64,000 bases of DNA from NCBI RefSeq assembly GCF_000002985.6, contig NC_003284.9, positions 11,904,001 to 11,968,000 on the forward strand, in the 5' to 3' direction. The position numbers were made by a program, and so were the translations under genes. Below are positions 57,522-64,000 of the stretch, piece after piece (position 1 is the stretch's first letter; each line of letters starts with the position of its first letter). The notes under the pieces were generated by a model. That model saw only the letters and a program-made list of their open reading frames with translations. It ran no database searches and was not told the DNA's origin. The stretch comes from Caenorhabditis elegans (lineage: Eukaryota > Nematoda > Chromadorea > Rhabditida > Rhabditidae).

Positions 57522-57777
57522 TTATTGACCGGTCGTGGACATTCTCATCGCTCCTTTGTAAAAGTCGTTGTAGAATTCTGAATTTGTCCACGATTCTCCA
57601 AAAGATCCAAACAAGGCAAGTCGATCAAGCAGCTTTTTGAGCTCTGGAATAATTATTGTTCTGGAATAATTATTTAAATTGATTCCATGCAAACCTTTCT
57701 CCGTCTCTCAGTAAGAAGTCCTTTGGGGCAGATTTTTGTATCTCAATTTTCGAAGGACAATGTGATCTACAACTCAT
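57522..57777 (-). CDS. Small two-exon gene, 73 aa, unknown
   Basis: Exons (minus strand): 57695-57777 and 57522-57660. The total is 222 nt and the junction is phase 2 with a 34-base intron (GTTTGC...TTATTCCAG). That intron is shorter than usual, so a nearby acceptor or an extra exon is possible. The peptide reads strongly as protein: MSCRSHCPSKIE, then SAPKDFLLRDGER, then IIIPELKKLLDRLALFGSF and a C-terminal aromatic-acidic part (WTNSEFYNDFYKG) ending TTGQ. No signal peptide is seen. The middle is a likely amphipathic helix. The plus strand of the same DNA is also open, but as a shadow. No family is recognised; further upstream exons may exist. Confidence 0.55.
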
Positions 57778-59735
57778 AGTTTATCGAGAAATGAGAGAAA
57801 AACGTGCAAGTGAGATATATATTCCATAGGAAATCCAGAAAACAACAAACGTTTCAGGAGCAATTGGAATAAATTATCAAGGCAAACGAATCTTATGGGG
57901 ATTGTATACATTGTGAACCGACTGATAATTTAGTTTTTGTTGGAGATTTGAATACTATAGTTTAATTAATAAGATCAAAGTGTCGTGTTTTTTTGTTTAT
58001 TATAGCTTTTGAAGTACATAAATGTTCGATTGACTACTTGAGGTACATTTCACAATGCAAGTATAAACTGAAAAAAATCCAAATCTGGATTATAATTACT
58101 TTCGAAAATCGTCATTGATATTACAAACTATACAACTTTGCTATCAGTGTTGTATCCAAACTTTACTCTTGCAGACCCTGTTAGTTAAAATTGGTTAAAA
58201 AATGTTATGAAGTAACAAAACAGCAATCAGAAGAATAATGTTGAAAAGTCTCTTTTCAAACTTTTGAACCTAAAATGTGTTCCATGTTTATATGACACAA
58301 GTTTAGAGTAGGTGCCGAGATCAGAACAATATAATTTTTTTGTTGTTTCCTGAAATATCAGTCGTTTTAAATACTTTGTACACATACATATAGTTCGAGT
58401 ATTGTTAATTTTTTAAATTATGCTCATTCGTAGTTTATAACAAAAAATTGTAGTGAGCATCTCTGTTATCAATGTTCGTAGACTGATCGTTGTGTGGCAA
58501 CAGGTGATAAGTGAGTTCCGCCGTCCCTTTATTTCTCCCACGTACCCATTCGCTCATAGTGCACTATCACAGCTTATCTCCAAATAACAGTTAGCGACAT
58601 GAGGGTCGCTGTCCCTAAAAATGGCCTGATCTCCTTTGATTGACCACTGCAAATGATTGTGGTCATAAAAACATTACACGATATGTAGCCATTTTGAAAA
58701 TGAAAAGATACGCAGAGGTGTAATTGAGAGATAGACGAATGTAAAAGTGCGAAAATTCGCTCTGAAAGATTGTGATAACCTATAAGTTCTAGTTAAACAA
58801 ACTGATCAGGCAAGTCAAATTGAACTTGAAAAATGCTTTAAGAAAATGATTTAAATATTGGTGGGTATGTATTACTGTTTTTTTTCAAATATTGGGTAGT
58901 TCCAAGGCAATTATTAAAATTTATGGAAATACTCACATTTTTGAAGGCGGACTAATTGTTTCTAATTGTGTTTCCACTATTTTGTTTCATATATAAAAAT
59001 TGTTTAGGTGTCACAAAGTAGAAAATCTACGGTTGTCCGAGTATGTTCAAATCTTAGTATTTCTTTTCACCAGAAATGTATTAATAGCCTTCTGAATTTA
59101 TTAATACTCATTGCCGCTGTTTCCTATCGTTTTTAAAGTAATTGTTTCACGCGATTAATTTACATAGACTTAGTAACTTTAAAAGTAACATTTTGAAAAT
59201 TATCTACGTAATATTATAAAACAATGTGAAAATGTTATCAAGATTATTCAATGATTGAAGATCTACACATATTCCAAATACTAAAACAAAAAATAATTAG
59301 ATTATACATTTGGGATTCTAAAGGAAAACAGCAATGGATATGGCTATTTATCTTTTTTCATTGGAACCGTGGAACAATTATTTTTAACAATTTGAGAACA
59401 GCGATAGTTGAGCCTTTTTATCTAAACACAGAAATAATGATCCAAATAAGAACGAAAATTAAAAAAAAATTGAAAATTGCAAAATTTTCAGTCACTTTCT
59501 CTAAAACAACGATAATATTTGGGGTTCTTAATAGAGCAATTTTGTTTTACAACATCAATTTTTTAAAAAACAAATACTCACATTTTACTGAAAAAAAATT
59601 TTCTAGTTGTCTTCCACAGTCATGATAGATGTGATATTAAATACTTTTATATTCGTGTTTCTTTAGCTTTAACAGTTTGAGTTTTTTAAAAGTGAACTTC
59701 GTCGGTTTTGGAAAGTATGAAATCATCTTTCAAAA

Positions 59736-60160
59736 ATGATGAGAATGACAAATAAATGTATCACCAAGACCCCTAGCGACTATGACATGCCAAGTGAGGG
59801 ACAAGAATCCTATTGGATAGAATACAATGATGGCGAGAATGAAGAAAAATGGCTGATGCAACTTGGATAAGATGATGACGGAGATTTAAATCTGAAACGA
59901 ATTGTCATGTCCTGAAGAATGGGCCGACGCATAGTGTTGATGTAATCAAACCTGAATGGCCCTGAAATTATCTCAAGAAAAGGGCGACACAAAAAATTAG
60001 GCGATATGGGAATCTTAAAATTTCTAAATATTCCGGAGAAAAATATTTCGGAACCGCTTTTTGTATTTTGAACTGAACATGGGAAAACATAAATGATAGC
60101 ACATCTAATAAATTTTGAAAATTTTTTGCTTCGAGTGAGCATGAACAAGGTTTCAAAATG
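59736..60160 (+). pseudogene. Possible decayed coding remnant
   Basis: A 44-codon frame from 59736 (stop TAA at 59868) contains a protein-like acidic stretch (DYDMPSEGQESYWIEYNDGE). Further protein-like blocks follow (NGPTHSVDVIKPEWP and RRYGNLKISKYSGEKYFG), interrupted by in-frame stops and frame changes and without good splice sites. This is what a decayed gene or a relic exon set looks like. It could also be chance. No parent gene was recognised. Confidence 0.25.
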
Positions 60161-61839
60161 AATTTGTAGAAGCTACAGACTTTGTCAAAAATTAAACTAG
60201 CTCTACTGTAATTTGAAAATCATGTTGTCAGAAAATATCCGAATGTAATTAATATTAGAAAACAGTTTTAGTCGACTCTAGCACACGGGTGTGTAAAACT
60301 TCAGAGAATTTTGGGGTGTAGAAGAGTTTAAAAAATGCAAAATGAGTCAAAAATATTCAAAAAAATTGAAAAAAGAGAAATTTGTGATTTTTAAAACTGT
60401 GTTGCTGTTCAGTCTTGAAACACAAATAAAACATAAAATTAGTTGACATCCACAACAATTGTCTTCTGCGAAAAATTAAGAGCAAAGAAAAGACTGTAAG
60501 ACAAAAATGGTAGATCAATCTGTTAAATCATCTCAAAAATAGTAAATAGTTCACCAAAAAGAAAACAAAGTTCAAAATACCAAAACAAAGAATGTAGCGT
60601 TTTTTTTTGCAGATCCCCTAAAAAAGTTAATAGAAAATTCGAGGTTCTTATCAAAATAAAAATCGTTGCGGTTCATCCAAAATGGTAGTTCAAACGGTGG
60701 TTATCAGTTAGAGGGAAACCGATGAGGGTAATGGCATGATAGACTCAGGCATGCTACAAGACATTACTTTTTCATGGAAATTGAACGATAGTAATTGACT
60801 GATATTAGATCAAATTGTGATCTTTCTATGTCATGCTTGCAACGATGACCAAGTTTTTTTTTCTATAATGAGATAAAGAAGATATTGTCTGTGGGAACTG
60901 ACGAAAGAATGATGTGTTTCTAGTCATTCTCAAAAATTCCAGCATTTTTGACCAATAGTTCTATCATGATAATTACAAGAAAAGCATTTATAGTTCTCAC
61001 ATTTTTCTTTCATACCATTAAACTAAAATAGTGAAAACTCACAGTTCATATAAGAATTTTCGGAATTTGTGTATTATAACTCCACTAAAAAACTTGAACT
61101 TTTGAAAAAAAAAAACGTGCGGAATACATTGTATTCCAGGATTAGAAAAACTTAGTTTCTAAACCTTTAAAAAAATGTGTATCGCATTTCATTTAATTGA
61201 TTCAATTAATGAAAATAACATTTAATTCTTAAAATGTGAAAAAATACACAAGTACCGATTTTCAATGTAATTAAAAATCCCTAAATGTTATTCTTCTCTA
61301 CAAAACCTTGAAATTGACCAATCCCGCCATAAAACCAGTTGAAGAAAACCACGTGGGTAACTCACGTTGCCGTTTTTATCAAATAGTGTACCTACATCTA
61401 TTGAAAAAATAACATATGTATATATGACCGATTTGAACAAAGATCACGTAGAAAAAATGTGATTTTACAAGACAGCCAGAATTATAAAGTTATTAAATTT
61501 ACATAAAGCTCTTAAAGATGAACTGTAAAACCTGTCGAAAATTTGAGTTTAGTCAGAATATTCGACACTCCTGTACTATGCACATTCTTTAAAAATTGAA
61601 ACTTAGGGCAACTTTTAAAAAGCGAAATATTTTACAGAAGAACCAAACATCCTAGCATAATTCAAGTGTGGTAAGAGATTTCGGAGTGATAAAGGAAAAA
61701 TTGACTAGACCGCTGACACCAACTAAACGTGGATCATAATCACGAAATGTTAATCACCATGCTATTCTTGTCACCACAACCCTCCACCTATCCAATCCTG
61801 ATCGCTCTTTGTCGCCATTTCCTCTCATTTGCCTCTCGA

Positions 61840-62027
61840 GAAAGATAACATCAAAGTGGTGAAACAGTCAAAAAAGATAGGACTTGCGAGAGTACGGACG
61901 ACGCAGAGATAAAAACTGGGTTGTCTGTGTGACTCCGCCTTCGAATATCGCTGGGTTCTTTATAAGGGCAGTGTCCGACTGTGCGAACAAGCCATTCTAA
62001 ATCGCTTCTCAGTCTTAAAACTCAGAA
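61840..62027 (+). promoter_or_regulatory. Promoter of the SAM synthetase gene
   Basis: AGATAA occurs at about 61843 and 61907, and AGATAG at about 61875. These are GATA-factor sites of the kind used by intestinal ELT factors in nematodes. A TATA box (TATAAGG) at 61961 lies 67 bases before the ATG. The leader contains AAACTCAG two bases before the ATG, a possible spliced-leader acceptor. Intestinal use is inference from the GATA sites. Confidence 0.6.
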
Positions 62028-63393
62028 ATGTCCTCCAAATTCCTTTTCACCAGTGAATCTGTGTCCGAGGGGCATCCAGACAAAATGTGCGATCAAGTAA
62101 GTTTTTTTTGTTTTATTTATTTAATTTTATCTATTTCTGTTTTTTTTAGATTTCTGACGCCGTTCTCGATGCTCATCTTAAGCAAGATCCAAATGCAAAG
62201 GTTGCTTGCGAGACCGTAACAAAAACTGGTATGGTTATGCTCTGCGGAGAAATTACCTCCAAGGCTGTTGTTGACTATCAAGTTCTCGTCCGTCGTGTCA
62301 TCGAAAAGATTGGATTCACCGACTCCAGCATTGGTTAGTTTATAGAATCTTGCTTTATTATTAGCTTGTTTCAATGTTTTTGTTCAGGATTCGACCACAA
62401 GACCTGCAACGTGCTTGTTGCTCTTGAGCAACAATCTCCAGAAATTGCTGCCGGAGTTCACGTCAACAAGGACGGAGAAGATGTCGGAGCAGGAGATCAA
62501 GGAATCATGTTCGGATATGCAACCGACGAGACCGAAGAGACCATGCCATTGACTCTCATTCTTTCCCACAAGATCAACGCTGAGCTTCACAAGCTCCGCC
62601 GTAACGGAACTCTTCCATGGGTCCGCCCAGACTCCAAGTCTCAAGTCACCATTGAGTACGAGTCCCGCCACGGAGCAACCATTCCACTCCGCGTTCACAC
62701 TGTTGTGGTCTCTACCCAACACTCTCCAGATGTTACTCTTGAGAAACTCCGCGAGACCATCCTCGCTGATGTTATCAAGAAGGTCATCCCAGCTTCTCTT
62801 TTGGACGAGTCTACTGTCTTCCACATCAACCCATGCGGAACCTTCATCGTTGGAGGACCAATGGGAGACGCAGGAGTCACCGGACGTAAGATCATCGTCG
62901 ACACCTACGGAGGATGGGGAGCTCACGGAGGAGGTGCTTTCTCTGGAAAGGACCCAACCAAGGTCGATCGCTCTGCTGCCTACGCTGCCCGTTGGGTAGC
63001 CACCTCATTGGTCAAGGCTGGACTTGCTAAGCGCGTCCTCGTCCAACTTTCCTACGCTATTGGAATCGCCAAGCCAATCTCAGTTTTGGTCTATGCTTTC
63101 GGAACTTCCCCACTCACCGACGAAGAGCTTCACCAGATCGTCGAAGACTCCTTCGATCTTACCCCAGGAAAAATTATCAAGTAAGTGAATACAGCTAGAT
63201 AGGAGAAATTTCATTGGTTTTTTACAGGGAGCTCGACCTCAAGAGACCAATCTACGAGAAGACCGCCGAGAACGGTCACTTCGGTCACTCTGAGTTCCCA
63301 TGGGAGCAGCCAAAAGCTCTCAAGATTTCTCCAGCACTTCTCGAGAAGGCCAAGGGAAACCCAATCCCAGCCACATCTGCTATCGCTCACTAA
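62028..63393 (+). CDS. sams-1: S-adenosylmethionine synthetase (methionine adenosyltransferase), 403 aa
   Basis: Exons: 62028-62096, 62150-62333, 62388-63180 and 63228-63393. The total is 1212 nt and phases agree. The enzyme makes S-adenosylmethionine from methionine and ATP in the cytosol. Family signatures: GHPDK (15-19), [55 protein letters not shown] split over the substrate loop, the P-loop-like [16 protein letters not shown], and RPIYEKT-type end. Length is typical for the family. Codon use is strongly biased (many C-ending codons), as in highly expressed worm genes. The three introns are 47-54 bases. C. elegans has sams-1, -3, -4 and -5. I chose sams-1 because it is the X-linked member, as nfya-1 and lsd-1 are. 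The symbol is less sure than the function. Confidence 0.95.
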
Positions 63394-64000
63394 TTTTTTT
63401 GCCTCGGTATGCAAAACTTATTTTTTAAATAATCAATCTCGTTTTATTGTATGCTAGGCACCAATAGTTTAAATTAGTCCGATTTTGTGGATAGACCCCT
63501 TGAAAAAACTGAAAAAAAAAACAAGTTAGAGTATTAAATTAAGTTTAGGCAACTAATTACATTTTCAATTCAGCTAGATGACCAACACCTCGCCGTATTT
63601 AAAAAAAAACGATTAACGTATTTTGACCTTTTCCCTTTCCTCCCCCACCAGCCTCTTACTCTGATGCGATCCCCCAATTTTCTGTCCCTTCCTGTTCACT
63701 GATGATGTGCACTCTTCAGAGCATTTTTCAACAGTGCCTTCTCTTTTTTAAGTCCCCGGTTTCCGCTACCCGCTGAGCTGTCTTGACTTTTAGAATAGCT
63801 TCATTTTCAAAAAATTCATATTAAAAAAAAACATCACAACGCAAAAAAATAGTTCTTGACAGTTTCTAATGCCCGAAACATATTTTCTCCAATTACATAG
63901 TATTAAATATCCTTTCTCATAACTTCCTCATTGCTCAATGTCTCAACTGCCACCAACTGAGTGGTATCGTACGATTTTTAAGCACCATCAAATCTTTGGT
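63394..64000. other. 3' region of the SAM synthetase gene and right edge
   Basis: 3' UTR and flank. No canonical AATAAA close to the stop is seen. Pyrimidine-rich DNA lies at 63625-63770. No gene start or RNA gene is supported before the window ends. Confidence 0.5.

Larger units (their letters stand above)
57778..62027. other. Long gene-poor region
   Basis: More than 4 kb without a supported intact gene. It holds a possible decayed coding remnant (59736-60160, listed) and the SAM synthetase promoter (61840-62027, listed). A plus-strand frame at 59251-59625 is AT-rich and Lys/Ile/Phe-biased, as expected by chance. A GGTGATAAGTGAG and CTTATCTCC pair near 58503 and 58573 are GATA-type sites of unknown use. 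Confidence 0.4.

Noticed and set aside
57719-57920. Plus-strand spliced reading ending in a TGA near 57918
   Set aside because: It overlaps the better minus-strand coding exon and cannot be joined in phase to the plus-strand gene at 56145-56982.
59251-59625. 124-codon plus-strand open frame
   Set aside because: Lys/Ile/Phe/Asn bias as expected from AT-rich DNA; no splice signals or motifs.
62384-62926. 180-codon minus-strand open frame opposite the SAM synthetase
   Set aside because: A shadow of the strongly codon-biased sense gene.
1-64000. CRISPR arrays, operons with SL2-type spacing, rRNA genes, bacterial inserts
   Set aside because: Looked for and not seen. No same-strand gene pair has a gap of about 100 bases typical of worm operons.

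Overview
The window is nuclear DNA from a rhabditid nematode, very probably Caenorhabditis elegans and probably chromosome X. The evidence is AT-rich sequence, many short (42-60 base) introns ending in TTTTCAG, ATGs placed just after splice-acceptor-like sites (spliced-leader sites), and a Tc1-type transposon end. Three genes are recognisable: nfya-1, lsd-1 and a SAM synthetase that fits sams-1. The species and chromosome are inferred from recall of these genes, not from a database search. All exon models below were built by hand from splice signals and reading-frame phase.

Left part (1-25 kb). A minus-strand gene (924-3022) and a single-exon minus gene (5713-6042) are followed by a repeat-rich gap with a 227-base tandem/inverted repeat. 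Plus-strand genes follow: a small type I membrane glycoprotein (10156-11558), an 11-exon nuclear-looking protein with an eh1-like motif (13005-16158), a 331-residue unknown (17252-19117), a 412-residue protein with two TQT (LC8-type) motifs (20461-22980), and a Ser/Lys-rich unknown (24107-25015).

Middle (25-44 kb). A compact DOT1-type histone H3K79 methyltransferase lies on the minus strand (25899-27646). Next is a gene-poor stretch of RNA genes and mobile elements: two tRNA-Thr(CGT) genes in opposite orientation, a foldback element, a tRNA-derived SINE-like element, a palindromic MITE and a GGTTTTTT-rich element. Three minus-strand genes follow: a second small type I membrane protein, a large acidic/basic unknown carrying a Tc1 end in an intron, and nfya-1 with two phase-matched first exons.

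Right part (44-64 kb). lsd-1 (plus) converges on an unknown minus-strand gene. After it come a small coiled protein, a third small membrane glycoprotein, two short unknown genes, a long gap with a possible gene remnant, and the SAM synthetase with GATA and TATA promoter elements.

Functionally, the window holds an enzyme that makes S-adenosylmethionine, a histone methyltransferase that uses it, a histone demethylase that reverses lysine methylation, and a CCAAT-binding factor subunit. Nothing in the sequence shows co-regulation. No operon, CRISPR array or bacterial feature was seen.
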